The position numbers were made by a program, and so were the translations under genes. Below, piece by piece: positions 43,556 to 52,964 of a stretch of 64,000 nt of DNA. Below the pieces are notes generated by a model, which saw only the letters and a list, made by a program, of their open reading frames with translations, searched no databases and had not been told where the DNA came from. The stretch is from Tissierella sp. GTDB lineage: Bacteria; Bacillota; Clostridia; Tissierellales; Tissierellaceae. Where the stretch lies: the NCBI RefSeq assembly GCF_031460495.1, contig NZ_JAVKTS010000001.1:372001-436000 (forward strand), given 5' to 3'. Positions within the stretch are counted from its first letter, which is position 1. Every line of letters begins with the position of its first letter.

Positions 43556-46237
43556 ATGATTGAACTAAGGATAAATGGTATGAAATATGAGGTAGAAGAT
43601 GGTACGACAGTTCTTCAAGCCTGCAATAATCTAGGTATAGAAATACCTACTCTATGCCATGATGAAAGGTTAGCACCTTATGCAGCTTGTAGAATGTGTT
43701 TAGTTGAAGTAGCTGGATCAAAAAATCTTGTAACTTCTTGTACTACAAAAGTAAAAGAGGGAATGGAGATAAATACAAATAACCCTAAAGTAATGAACGC
43801 TAGAAGGGATGTATTAGATTTAATATTATCAAATCATCCAATGGAATGTCTTACTTGTGATAAATCAGGGACTTGTAAGCTACAAAACTATGCCTATGAA
43901 TACGGTCTTGTGGATGGCAGCTACAAGGGAGAAATGCGAGACAAGAATATAGATAGTTCAAATCATTTTTATTCCTACGATCCAGATAAATGTATTCTAT
44001 GTGGACTATGTGTTAGAGTTTGTGACGAATTACAATGCACTAATGCTATCGGTTTTGAAAATAGGGGATTTGATACTATAGTGGCTACTCCTTTTAACCA
44101 AGGACTAGAGAATTCCAAATGTGTTTCATGTGGAAACTGTGTATCAGCATGTCCAGTAGGGGCATTACTCCCGAAGATAAAAACTAAATTTAGACATTGG
44201 GAAACTCACAAAGTCAGGACTACATGCTCCTATTGTGGAGTAGGTTGTCAAATGGACTTAATAGTAAAAGGTCAACAAGTAGTAGGCGTGGAGCCTGCAT
44301 TTGATACCTTTAACAAAGGACTACTATGCGTAAAAGGTAAATTTGGATATAAATTTATTAGCCACCCAGATAGACTAAAGACTCCATTAATCAAGAAAGA
44401 TGGAGAATTTGTTGAAGCGACTTGGGATGAAGCATATAGATTGATTGTGTCAAAAATCAAAGGAATAAAGGCTGAAAATGGTCCAGAGGCTTTTGCAGGT
44501 CTTTCATCAGCTCGTTGTACAAACGAGGAGAATTACTTATTTCAAAAACTATTTAGAGCAGTGATAGGTACCAACAATGTTGATCACTGTGCTCGACTCT
44601 GACATGCCTCAACTGTTGCAGGTCTTGCAACAACATTAGGTAGCGGAGCTATGACTAATAGTATTGAAGAAATACTAGGGACAGATGCTATTTTTGTAAT
44701 AGGATCAAATACTACAGAAAATCACCCAATAATTGGTGCAACTATGAAGCAAGCTATAAAGAAAAATGGAGCTAAGCTAATAGTGGCTGATCCAAGAAGA
44801 ATTGAATTGGCAGATTATGCTGATGTATTCTTACAATTGAAGCCTGGAACTAATATTGCATTATTAAATGGTATTATGCATGTAATCATCGAAAGAGGAT
44901 TACAGGATAAATCCTATATAGAAGAAAGAACAGAAAACTATGAAGAATTAGTAAGACTAGTGAAAGAATATACTCCTGAAAGAGTAGCTGAAATATGCGG
45001 AGTAAATGCTGATGATATAGTTAAAGCTGCCATGATATATGGAGAAGCAAAAAAGGCAGGTATATACTATACAATGGGAATAACTCAACATACTACTGGA
45101 ACTCATGGGGTAATGTCTGTATCAAATCTTGCCTTATTATGTGGTAATGTAGGTAAAGAATCTGCAGGAGTAAATCCTCTACGAGGACAAAATAATGTAC
45201 AAGGTGCCTGTGATATGGGTGCACTTCCATCTGATCTACCAGGATATCAAAAGGTATTTAAAGAGGAAGTTGCAGAAAAATTTGAGAAGGCATGGAATGC
45301 AAAATTATCTAGAAAAGTAGGACTTACTGTTTCTGAAATGCTACATGAAGCAGATGAAGGTAATGTTAAATTCATGTATATAATGGGTGAAAATCCAATG
45401 GTTTCTGATCCAGATATAAATCATGTTAGAAAGTCCCTAAATAATCTAGACTTTTTAGTAGTACAAGATATATTCCTTACTGAAACTTGCGAATTAGCAG
45501 ATGTTATACTTCCTGCAGCATCATTTGCAGAGAAGGATGGTACTTTCTCCAATACGGAGAGAAGAATACAAAGAGTAAGAAAGGCAATAAATCCAATAGG
45601 AGATTCTAAACCAGATTGGAAGATACTGATGGATATAATGAATTTACTTGGATATAAGGATAAATACTTTGAACCATCAGAAATAATGGATGAAATAGCT
45701 TCCTTGACTCCTTCCTATGGAGGGATAAACTTCAAGAGAATAGATAAGGCTGGTATACAATGGCCTTGTCCTGATAAAGATCATCTTGGTACAAAATACC
45801 TTCATAAGGATGCCATAGCAAGAGGTAAGGGACTGTTTATGCCAGTGCATCAAGTAGATAGTGCTGAGATGCCAGATGAGGAATATCCATTTGCCTTTAC
45901 TACTGGAAGAATATTATATCATTATCATACTATGACCATGACAGGAAGAGTAGAGGGACTTATGAAAAAGGCCTCTACCAACTATGTTGAAGTTAATGAA
46001 ATTACTGCTAATAAAATAGGTATAGAAGATGGAGATATGGTAAAATTAACATCAAGGCGTGGGGAAATTCAAGTTGCTGCAAGAATTACAGATATAATAG
46101 ATGAAGATGTATTATTTATGCCATTCCATTTTGCAGAAGGTGCAGCAAACTATCTTACAAGTACTGCAGTAGATCCAATAGCTAAGATACCTGAGCTAAA
46201 GGTAGCAGCAGTAAGGTTGGAGAAGATAAATAGTTAG
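43556..46237 (+). CDS. fdhA: Formate dehydrogenase catalytic subunit, selenoprotein
   Basis: An 893-residue selenocysteine formate dehydrogenase. The frame runs through TGA at 44600-44602 (Sec349) in CARLUHASTVAGLATTLG, the classic active-site context. N-terminal [2Fe-2S] and [4Fe-4S] domains (1-215) precede the molybdopterin cluster motif CSYCGVGCQMD, the catalytic domains and the C-terminal cofactor-binding barrel (EEYPFAFTTGRILYHYHT). Start ATG 43556 follows AGGAGGTGAG; the GTG at 43547 is within that site. The neighbouring TupABC importer suggests that the metal is tungsten. With the three preceding genes it resembles the bifurcating HylABC-FdhF2 complex. Without Sec decoding the gene would appear as two. 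Confidence 0.96.
44603..44632 (+). promoter_or_regulatory. SECIS element of fdhA
   Basis: TGTTGCA at 44614-44620 pairs perfectly with TGCAACA at 44626-44632 around the loop GGTCT, which matches the GGUCU-type loop recognised by SelB in other formate dehydrogenase messages. The loop begins 18 bases after the UGA. Confidence 0.88.
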
Positions 46238-46249
46238 AGGGGTGGTACT

Positions 46250-46738
46250 ATTTTTAGAGTAGGAATAATTATAGCCTCTGATAAAGGTTTTGCTGGAGAA
46301 AGAGAAGATAAATCGGGAGAAGCTATTGATAAGATCGTAAAGGCAAAGGGATATATTGTAGAGAAAAAGGTTATAATCCCTGATGAAGAAGATTCTATCA
46401 TGAAAGAAATGATTCATATGGTAGATGATTTAAAGGTAGACTTAATTCTAACTACTGGAGGAACAGGATTTAGTCCTAGAGATGTAACTCCTGAAGCAAC
46501 CATAAAAGTTTGCGACAGAATGGCAAATGGAATATCTGAAGCCATAAGAAGTTATAGTCTTAGCATTACTCCAAGAGCCATGTTATCTAGGGCAGTATCA
46601 GGAATAAGAAAAGAAACCTTAATAATCAATTTACCAGGTAGCCCAAAGGCAGTTAATGAGTCTTTAGATTATATAATGGATAGTGTAACACATGGGTTAG
46701 AAATCCTAACAGGAAAAACTCACGATTGTGCAAGGTGA
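46250..46738 (+). CDS. mogA: Molybdopterin adenylyltransferase (MogA/MoaB family) with an unusual start
   Basis: Adenylates molybdopterin before metal insertion. The protein has the expected N-terminal strand VGIIIASDKGFAGEREDKSG, the MPT-binding TTGGTGFSPRDVTPEA and NLPGSPKAVNESL. The first ATG (46400) would remove the first 50 residues including the essential N-terminal strand. The frame is open from the fdhA stop (46235-46237), and the only candidate start is ATT at 46250, four bases after GAGGGGTGG. This gives 162 residues, normal for the family. An ATT start or a sequence error must be assumed. Confidence 0.88.
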   Translation: MFRVGIIIASDKGFAGEREDKSGEAIDKIVKAKGYIVEKKVIIPDEEDSIMKEMIHMVDDLKVDLILTTGGTGFSPRDVTPEATIKVCDRMANGISEAIRSYSLSITPRAMLSRAVSGIRKETLIINLPGSPKAVNESLDYIMDSVTHGLEILTGKTHDCAR

Positions 46739-46742
46739 TCAT

Positions 46743-47354
46743 ATGAAAAAATTTGGTACGGCTATAATACTTGCTGGAGGTAAAAGCTCTAGAATGGGTT
46801 TTGATAAGCAATTTCTAAAAATTAATGAGAGAAGACTTATGGATTCTATCATTAATAAGCTAAATGAAGAATTTGAAGAAATCGTTATTGTCACAAACAA
46901 ACCAGAGTATTATATAGGCCTTAGCCACAAAATAACTCAAGATATAATAGAAGATAAGGGCCCTTTGGCTGGCATTCATGCAGGCCTTAAGGTGTCCTCA
47001 TCTCAATTTGTTTTTGTTCTTGCATGTGATATGCCAAATATTAGTATGGACTATATTAGGTATATGAAAGAATGTATAGGAGATAAAAACATAGATGGAT
47101 GTGTAACTAACTTTGGTGACTGGGTTGAACCTTTTAGTAGTTTCTATTCTATAGATATAGTAGAAGACATAGAGAAACATTTATTATCCAATAGAAGATC
47201 AATTAATTCATTACTTGGAAATTTAAAAATCCATTATATTGAAGAATCTATAGCAAGAAAATTTAGTCCAAACTGGGATATGTTTTTAAATTTGAATACT
47301 AAAGAAGATTTGAATTATTATCTAAAAAAATACGGGATAATTGAGGTAAAATAA
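46743..47354 (+). CDS. mobA: Molybdenum cofactor guanylyltransferase
   Basis: A 203-residue nucleotidyltransferase with the signature LAGGKSSRMGFDKQFL near the N-terminus, DKGPLAGIHAGLK and ACDMPNIS (metal-binding Asp). It makes the guanine dinucleotide form of the cofactor used by formate dehydrogenases. ATG 46743 follows AAGGTGATC and lies four bases after mogA. In operon with fdhA, mogA and fdhD. Confidence 0.92.
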   Translation: MKKFGTAIILAGGKSSRMGFDKQFLKINERRLMDSIINKLNEEFEEIVIVTNKPEYYIGLSHKITQDIIEDKGPLAGIHAGLKVSSSQFVFVLACDMPNISMDYIRYMKECIGDKNIDGCVTNFGDWVEPFSSFYSIDIVEDIEKHLLSNRRSINSLLGNLKIHYIEESIARKFSPNWDMFLNLNTKEDLNYYLKKYGIIEVK

Positions 47355-47355
47355 T

Positions 47356-48138
47356 ATGAATCCTACTAAGAATATTGATATATTAAGAGTAAAAGGTGAA
47401 AGCATTATAAAAGAAGAGGATATTCTTATTATAGAATATCCTTTTACTATATTTTTAAATGATGAAGAAATAATAACCCTCCTATGTAGTCCAAAATCCC
47501 TTGAAGAACTTACCCTTGGTTTTCTCTACTCAGAAGGCTTCATCGATGATATCTCCAATGTGGAAAAAATCCAAGTAGATGAATTAAAAGGAACTAGCCA
47601 TGTCTATGTAAAAGAAAGGAAGTCTTTGGCTGAAAAACTTCAGGGAAAAAGAACTATAACATCAGGCTGTGGTAAGGGTACTTTGTTTTATAATGTATTG
47701 GACTCCTTTAAATCAAAAAAGATTGAGAAGCCAATAGATATCAAAATTGATGAAATAAAATCTCTAGTAAAAGAATTTAATCGAAATTCAGAATTATTCT
47801 TAAGTACTGGTGGAGTACATAGTTGTGCTTTATGTAGTAAGTCTGCTATACTAATCTTTGAGGAAGATATTGGAAGACATAATGCCTTGGATAAAATACT
47901 AGGCAAGGCCTTGATGGATAATATGGATTTATCAGATAAATTAGTCTTAGCATCAGGAAGAATATCGTCTGAAATGCTAATAAAAGTAGCAAAAAGAGGA
48001 ATACCAGCAATAATATCTAGAGCAGCACCTACCAGCCTTTCTGTAGAATTGGCTAGGGAGTTAAATATAGTGATAATAGGATTTGCAAGAGGAGAAAAAA
48101 TGAACATTTATTCAAGTTTTCCGAGCTTTAATCTCTAA
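47356..48138 (+). CDS. fdhD: Formate dehydrogenase accessory sulfurtransferase FdhD
   Basis: A 260-residue FdhD protein that passes sulfur to the molybdo- or tungstopterin in formate dehydrogenase. Conserved SGCGKGTLF and the cysteine pair in STGGVHSCALC (usually CxxC) are present, followed by EDIGRHNALDKILG and ASGRISSEML. One base separates it from mobA, with GAGGTAAAA as binding site. It completes the fdhA maturation set. Confidence 0.93.
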   Translation: MNPTKNIDILRVKGESIIKEEDILIIEYPFTIFLNDEEIITLLCSPKSLEELTLGFLYSEGFIDDISNVEKIQVDELKGTSHVYVKERKSLAEKLQGKRTITSGCGKGTLFYNVLDSFKSKKIEKPIDIKIDEIKSLVKEFNRNSELFLSTGGVHSCALCSKSAILIFEEDIGRHNALDKILGKALMDNMDLSDKLVLASGRISSEMLIKVAKRGIPAIISRAAPTSLSVELARELNIVIIGFARGEKMNIYSSFPSFNL

Positions 48139-48139
48139 A

Positions 48140-48170
48140 GCGGGACAGAGGGACAGGAGCACTGTCCCGC
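48140..48170 (+). terminator. GGGACAG-type hairpin after fdhD
   Basis: GCGGGACAG at 48140-48148 pairs perfectly with CTGTCCCGC at 48162-48170. No T-run follows. A related sequence (GACAGGGGGAC) forms the hairpin after tupA. Confidence 0.6.
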
Positions 48171-48189
48171 CAAGTCATAGTAATGAGAT

Positions 48190-48280
48190 TAAAGCCTATA
48201 GGTATAAGGAGAAATCCTTGTGCCTCCCGTGTTTGGAAAGGAAGATGGTATAACAGCCTTTCTTTAGGCTGCTTTTTTTT
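48190..48280 (+). promoter_or_regulatory. Structured leader of tupA, possibly a pterin cofactor riboswitch
   Basis: The leader contains an AAGGA-GAAA-TCCTT hairpin (48206-48219), then TGCCTCCCG and GGAAAGGAAGATGG, and ends in a terminator (CAGCCT at 48254-48259 with AGGCTG at 48266-48271, then eight T). AGCCTA at 48193-48198 can pair instead with TAGGCT at 48265-48270, which would break the terminator. The gene context and the TGCCTCCC/GGAAAGG elements suggest the Moco/Tuco riboswitch class, but I cannot confirm the fold. Confidence 0.5.
48254..48280 (+). terminator. Intrinsic terminator in the tupA leader
   Basis: CAGCCT-TTCTTT-AGGCTG followed by C and eight T; lies 30 bases before tupA. 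Confidence 0.85.
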
Positions 48281-48309
48281 CTTCAAAATTAAAAAGGAGA
48301 GTGGTATTT

Positions 48310-49194
48310 ATGAAAAAATCTTTAGTATTCTTACTTGCCCTCTTGCTAATCATCACTACAGCTGCATGTGCACCAAAAGAAGAAGCACCAAAAACACCTG
48401 AAGTAGTACAAGACACAGAGAAAACACCAGAAGTAGTTGAAGCAAAGGGATCAATTATCCTATCCACCACTACATCTACTCAAGACTCAGGATTGCTAGA
48501 TTTCTTGCTTCCAAAATTTACGGAAGAAACGGGAATTGAAGTAAAAACTGTTGCCGTAGGTACAGGTAAGGCTTTACAAATGGGTAGAGATGGAGAAGCA
48601 GATGTACTTTTAGTACATGCTAAGGCAGATGAGTTAAAATTTGTAGAAGAAGGTCATGGAACAGAAAGACATGATGTAATGTATAATGACTTTATATTAG
48701 TAGGTCCTAAGGATAAGGTATTACCTTCCCAGGCTAACTATCCAAATGACATAGTTGAAGGACTAAAGGCTATATCAGCACATGGAGCAAGATTTGTATC
48801 AAGAGGAGATGACTCAGGTACACATAAAAAAGAGTTAGCATTATGGAAGGCAGCAGGAATCGAACCAGCAGGAGAATGGTATCTTGAAGCAGGAGCAGGT
48901 ATGGGAGATGTACTCAAAATGGCTAGTGAAAAACAAGGCTATACTATTTCAGATAGGGCTACTTATTTGAGCATGAAATCAGATCTAGATTTAGACATAA
49001 TTGTAGAAGGAGATACAAATTTGCTTAACCAATACGGTGTAATACCTGTTGATCCAAGCAAAAATGATAATATAAATGATGAAGGTGCATTAGAGTTTAT
49101 GAACTGGATGCTCTCTGATAAGGGACAATCCTTGATTAAAGAATTTGGCGTAGAAGAATACGGGGAACCATTATTCATTCCTAACGCAGAATAA
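48310..49194 (+). CDS. tupA: Tungstate ABC transporter substrate-binding lipoprotein
   Basis: A 294-residue binding protein. Lipoprotein signal with lipobox TAAC (Cys20), an acidic, Pro/Thr-rich linker containing two TPEVV repeats, and the oxyanion-binding motif STTTSTQDSGLLDFLLP diagnostic of TupA. HGARFVSRGDDSGTHKKE and GQSLIKEFGVEEYG follow. ATG 48310 follows AAAGGAGA; the GTG at 48301 is too close. Tungstate import fits the formate dehydrogenase and cofactor genes around it. Confidence 0.93.
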   Translation: MKKSLVFLLALLLIITTAACAPKEEAPKTPEVVQDTEKTPEVVEAKGSIILSTTTSTQDSGLLDFLLPKFTEETGIEVKTVAVGTGKALQMGRDGEADVLLVHAKADELKFVEEGHGTERHDVMYNDFILVGPKDKVLPSQANYPNDIVEGLKAISAHGARFVSRGDDSGTHKKELALWKAAGIEPAGEWYLEAGAGMGDVLKMASEKQGYTISDRATYLSMKSDLDLDIIVEGDTNLLNQYGVIPVDPSKNDNINDEGALEFMNWMLSDKGQSLIKEFGVEEYGEPLFIPNAE

Positions 49195-49204
49195 ATAATA
49201 GTGC

Positions 49205-49271
49205 GACAGGGGGACGGTTTCATTTGGGATGACAATCTGAGACTTCAATGATCTTAGCTAGTCCTCCTGTC
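49205..49271 (+). terminator. Hairpin between tupA and tupB
   Basis: GACAGGGGGAC at 49205-49215 pairs with GTCCTCCTGTC at 49261-49271 (one G-T pair), followed by AAAATTTT. It probably sets the binding-protein to permease ratio. Confidence 0.55.
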
Positions 49272-49294
49272 AAAATTTTGTTACTATAGATAAG

Positions 49295-49990
49295 TTGGTG
49301 AATAATTTGGACTACATATTACAAGGATTCAAAGAAGCAATAAAACTTCTAGTTTCATTAGATAAAGAAGTACTAAGAATAGTCCTTCTATCTATTATAG
49401 TTTCAACTTCTGCTACTATCTTAGCCTCAATTTTATCTATTCCATTAGGGGTTTATTTAGGTATCAAAAGATTCAAGGGAAAAAGATTATTTTCTAGAAT
49501 AATATATACAATGATGAGCATACCATCTGTAGTTGTAGGGCTTATAGTGGCAATATTACTATCAAGAAGAGGGCCATTGGGCTATTTAGATTTACTATAT
49601 ACAAAAAATGCAATGATAATCGCTCAAACACTATTGGTGATTCCCTTGATTTTAGGACTTACATATGGACTAGCTAAAAGTAGAGGTAATGCTATTGAGA
49701 AAGTAGCCTTTACTTTAGGTGCTAGCAAATGGGATACAATTATATTGATTATAAGGGAATTAAAAGCAGATATCCTAGTAAATGTAGCTACAGCATTTTC
49801 AAGAGCCATATCAGAAGTTGGAGCTGTAATGATAGTTGGGGGAAATATAAAGGGGCATACAAGAGTCATTACAACAACTATATCTATGATGAATTCAATG
49901 GGAGATTACCCTATGGCAATTGCTTTAGGGATTGTGCTACTTCTAATATCATTCGTCATACATAGCATAATATATTCCTATAACGAATAG
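49295..49990 (+). CDS. tupB: Tungstate ABC transporter permease
   Basis: A 231-residue permease with five or six helices and the binding-protein-dependent transport loop EVGAVMIVGGNIKGHTRV. ASKWDTIILIIRELKADI is the coupling helix. The start is uncertain: TTG 49295, GTG 49298 and TTG 49307 are in frame and none has a strong ribosome binding site, which may mean reduced expression. Homologues begin with a short amphipathic segment such as DYILQGFKEAIKLL here. Confidence 0.9.
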   Translation: MVNNLDYILQGFKEAIKLLVSLDKEVLRIVLLSIIVSTSATILASILSIPLGVYLGIKRFKGKRLFSRIIYTMMSIPSVVVGLIVAILLSRRGPLGYLDLLYTKNAMIIAQTLLVIPLILGLTYGLAKSRGNAIEKVAFTLGASKWDTIILIIRELKADILVNVATAFSRAISEVGAVMIVGGNIKGHTRVITTTISMMNSMGDYPMAIALGIVLLLISFVIHSIIYSYNE

Positions 49991-50083
49991 GAAAGTTCTA
50001 CTTTTGTTCTTTTTTATATAAGGAACTTTCCGTCAGTGAGTTTCAAGAAGAGCTACCTTAACGCTTTTGTCCAGGCTCTTCTT
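49990..50083 (+). promoter_or_regulatory. Two hairpins between tupB and tupC
   Basis: GGAAAGTTC at 49990-49998 pairs with GAACTTTCC at 50023-50031, and AAGAAGAGC at 50045-50053 pairs with GCTCTTCTT at 50075-50083. Both are perfect nine-base stems. The tupC binding site follows at 50090. Confidence 0.5.
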
Positions 50084-50101
50084 ATAGTCAGGAGGATTAA
50101 T

Positions 50102-50713
50102 ATGGAAGTCAGAATAGAGAATCTAAGGAAAAGTTACGACAAAAAACAAATACTAAACATTGAGAATCTGACTATTGAAAAAGGTAAGATTACAGGCATT
50201 ACAGGGCCAAATGGTTGTGGCAAGACCACTTTATTAAATATAATAGCTGGATTAGATGAAAAATATAGTGGAGACATTAGCTATGATGGATCTAAACTCG
50301 ATAAAAAGATAATAGATAATATGACCATAGTATTTCAAAAACCATATTTATTTAAAAGAACAGTCTATGGCAATATTGAATATCCTCTAAGGATTAGAGG
50401 AATAGATAAATCCCATAGGAAATCCTTAGTTTTAAATATAATTAAGAGTCTTGAGATAGAAGATTTAATGGAAAAGAAAGCCCATCTATTGTCAGGTGGG
50501 GAATCACAAAAAGTTGCATTGGCCAGAGCCTTAGTATTTAAACCACAATTATTATTATTAGACGAACCAACATCAAACATAGATCCAGATTCTATTAAGG
50601 TATTAGAAAGACAAATCCTTAGCTTTAATGAAGAAACTGGAGGAACAGTAATTATAATAACACATAATATTGAGCAAAGTACAAGGCTAGGACATAATGT
50701 AATTCAAATGTAG
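50102..50713 (+). CDS. tupC: Tungstate ABC transporter ATP-binding protein
   Basis: A 203-residue ATPase: Walker A GPNGCGKTT, Q-loop VFQKPYLFKR, signature LSGGESQKVALARAL, Walker B LLLLDEPTSNID. The frame opens at 50036, but AGGAGG at 50090-50095 places the start at ATG 50102, which also gives the normal N-terminus EVRIENLRKSY. Third gene of tupABC. Confidence 0.92.
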   Translation: MEVRIENLRKSYDKKQILNIENLTIEKGKITGITGPNGCGKTTLLNIIAGLDEKYSGDISYDGSKLDKKIIDNMTIVFQKPYLFKRTVYGNIEYPLRIRGIDKSHRKSLVLNIIKSLEIEDLMEKKAHLLSGGESQKVALARALVFKPQLLLLDEPTSNIDPDSIKVLERQILSFNEETGGTVIIITHNIEQSTRLGHNVIQM

Positions 50714-50746
50714 ATTGTTGTTCCTTAAGAAAAGGGGCAGATACAA

Positions 50747-52282
50747 TTAACGGGGTCTAAAGACCCTTCCAAAGAAGTTCTTAGGTATTGCCTTAGTAAC
50801 CACGAGGATGAATATATAGGATAGAAAACCTAGGAATAAACTAGATATGAAAGCAAATGGACTAAGGTGTTGAAGGTTTGCTAAATCATAGGTGCTAATA
50901 TAAATAAGTAAAATCATAAAGGCAGAAGCAAGCAAAGGTTTGCCTAAGATATCTAGATAATTTAACTTCAATTTAATTGATTTTTTTACAGTGAAAATAT
51001 CTAATATCATAATTATTATAGCAGAAGAATAATAGGAAATATAAAAGCCATTGATTCCATACTTTGGATTTCCCACAAGAAAGTATACAATAATTACTTG
51101 AATAATCATACCAATAAGCCTGTTAATAGTAGCTTTTACCTGTTTATTTAATCCATAGAGTATACCAGAAAGATTATGTTGTAAAGCCATAAATACTGTA
51201 CCATAACCCATTATATGTATAAAGTCAGAGACCAAGGGGTCATTATATAAAAATATAGCTAAAGATTTAGAGAGGGTCACATATATTGTGGTCAAAGGAA
51301 TAGATACTAACAAAGTGGCCTTCAATGAAAGCTGTATATCACTTTTAATGTCTTTATATCTTTTCAAAATAACTTGTTCAGATAAACTAGGAATTAAATT
51401 GATTACCAAAGCTGATGTAACTATAAATGGTAGATGAACCAAGGGCATAGTCATTCCCATAATTCTACCAAAGGTTGCAACGGACTCACTACTAGTATAT
51501 CCAGCTGTAATAAGTCTGCTAGGGATTAAGATTGTATTAGAAAACCTTAATATAATACTGAAAAATCCGGATATTGTTAGAGGAAATGACATGGATAGAA
51601 TTTTAATTAAAAAAGAATTCTCATTCTGTTTACCAGGTAGATTATTGGATTTGTATAATCTTCTTTTAGCAAAAAAAGACCATATTAGATCAAAAAATTC
51701 TCCAATACTAATACCAAAAATAGCAATCATAGCTCCATGTATTGGATTTACAGGCCTTATATAATAAATCATCCCTATTATAATTATAAATCTTGTAGAA
51801 TGTTCAATGATTTGAGCAATACTTGGTGTGATGACATTTTTCATACCATAAAAATATGATTTTAAAATAGTGCTTAGTGAAAGAATAATAATTGCAGGAA
51901 ATAAAAGATATACACCAAATAGCATATCTTCATTCTTAAGTATTTTAATTGAAATAAACTCAGAAGAGAATAAAAGAGCTATACCAAGTATAATGGAGAT
52001 AAAAAGATTCAACAATATGGCAGTTCTGTAAATATTCTCTACATTATATTTGTTCTTTTTAGAATTTTGTTCCGCTACCAGTTTAGTGACGCAAGTGGGA
52101 ATTCCAGAACTGCTTATGATTAAGAAAGTCATAAGGGTAGACATAGAAATTTGAAATAATCCCATGGCTTCTGCGCCCAAAAGATTTGATAATAAAACAT
52201 CATATGTAAATCCAATAATTCTAGTAAAAAAATTCATAAAGATCATCACGATAGATCCATAAATAAATCTGTCTTTACTCAA
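50747..52282 (-). CDS. spoVB: Stage V sporulation protein B / MOP-superfamily flippase
   Basis: A 511-residue polytopic membrane protein with about 14 helices, of the SpoVB/MurJ-like branch. N-terminal GSIVMIFMNFFTRIIGFTYD and LLGAEAMGLFQISMS, and PTCVTKLVAEQ, are typical of SpoVB, which moves lipid-linked precursors for the spore cortex. Supports a spore former. Preceded on the minus strand by AGGTGATTTTTTG, weak. Convergent with tupC. Confidence 0.87.
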   Translation of the reverse strand: MSKDRFIYGSIVMIFMNFFTRIIGFTYDVLLSNLLGAEAMGLFQISMSTLMTFLIISSSGIPTCVTKLVAEQNSKKNKYNVENIYRTAILLNLFISIILGIALLFSSEFISIKILKNEDMLFGVYLLFPAIIILSLSTILKSYFYGMKNVITPSIAQIIEHSTRFIIIIGMIYYIRPVNPIHGAMIAIFGISIGEFFDLIWSFFAKRRLYKSNNLPGKQNENSFLIKILSMSFPLTISGFFSIILRFSNTILIPSRLITAGYTSSESVATFGRIMGMTMPLVHLPFIVTSALVINLIPSLSEQVILKRYKDIKSDIQLSLKATLLVSIPLTTIYVTLSKSLAIFLYNDPLVSDFIHIMGYGTVFMALQHNLSGILYGLNKQVKATINRLIGMIIQVIIVYFLVGNPKYGINGFYISYYSSAIIIMILDIFTVKKSIKLKLNYLDILGKPLLASAFMILLIYISTYDLANLQHLSPFAFISSLFLGFLSYIFILVVTKAIPKNFFGRVFRPR

Positions 52283-52448
52283 AAAATCACCTCATATAAA
52301 ATAGTAATATATTAATTTATATGATTTAGATAATATATAATTCTGAAATATTAGTTATGCTAATCTTAAGAAAGCTTAACTATTATTTAAGAATAGCCAC
52401 AATACTTTTATGATATAATCAAATAAACACAATTAATGGAGGCCTAAA

Positions 52449-52940
52449 ATGACAAATAATTTATATAGCGATGTATATAATAATATATCTTTTTCAAGAG
52501 CTGAAACATCTTTGATAATGGAGCCAAGGTATGCAAATATTCACGGAAGTATTCATGGTGGGGAATTAATGAAGGTTATGGATAATATAGCAGGTATTGC
52601 AGCATTTAAGCACGCCAAGGGAATGGTAGTTACTGCCAGAGTAGATGAAATTGTATTTCATAAGCCAGTCAATATTGGTAATATTGTTACATGTATAGCC
52701 CAACTTGCCTATGTAGGTACATCCTCCATGCAGATTTTGGTAAATGTAGTGGTCCATAATGTAGAAAATTATTCACAACCTGAGACAGCATTGACAGCTT
52801 TTTTCACAATGGTACATCTAGTAGATGGTAAACCTGCAAAGGTTCCACAATTAGTTGTGACTAACAAAGAAGAGGAAGAACTCTATAAATTGGGTGAGAA
52901 GAAACATAGTGAGATTAAAGCGAAATATTTAAATGAATAA
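52449..52940 (+). CDS. Acyl-CoA thioesterase, hotdog fold
   Basis: A 163-residue YciA/BACH-type thioesterase. ETSLIMEPRYANIHGSIHGGELMKVMDNIAGIAAFKHA (in parts NIHGSIHGGELMK and MDNIAGIAAFKH) holds the catalytic Asp and the CoA-binding turn; VVTARVDEIVFHKPVNIGNIV is the next block. Cytosolic, hydrolyses acyl-CoA. ATGGAGG is the ribosome binding site. It precedes moeA by 24 bases and may be cotranscribed, without an evident shared pathway. Confidence 0.88.
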   Translation: MTNNLYSDVYNNISFSRAETSLIMEPRYANIHGSIHGGELMKVMDNIAGIAAFKHAKGMVVTARVDEIVFHKPVNIGNIVTCIAQLAYVGTSSMQILVNVVVHNVENYSQPETALTAFFTMVHLVDGKPAKVPQLVVTNKEEEELYKLGEKKHSEIKAKYLNE

Positions 52941-52964
52941 GAAATACAAAATATGGAGGTTTAT

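Noticed and set aside
44651-46237. A separate 528-residue molybdopterin oxidoreductase gene
   Set aside because: It is the part of fdhA after the in-frame UGA; the frame and active-site motif continue across it and a SECIS hairpin is present.
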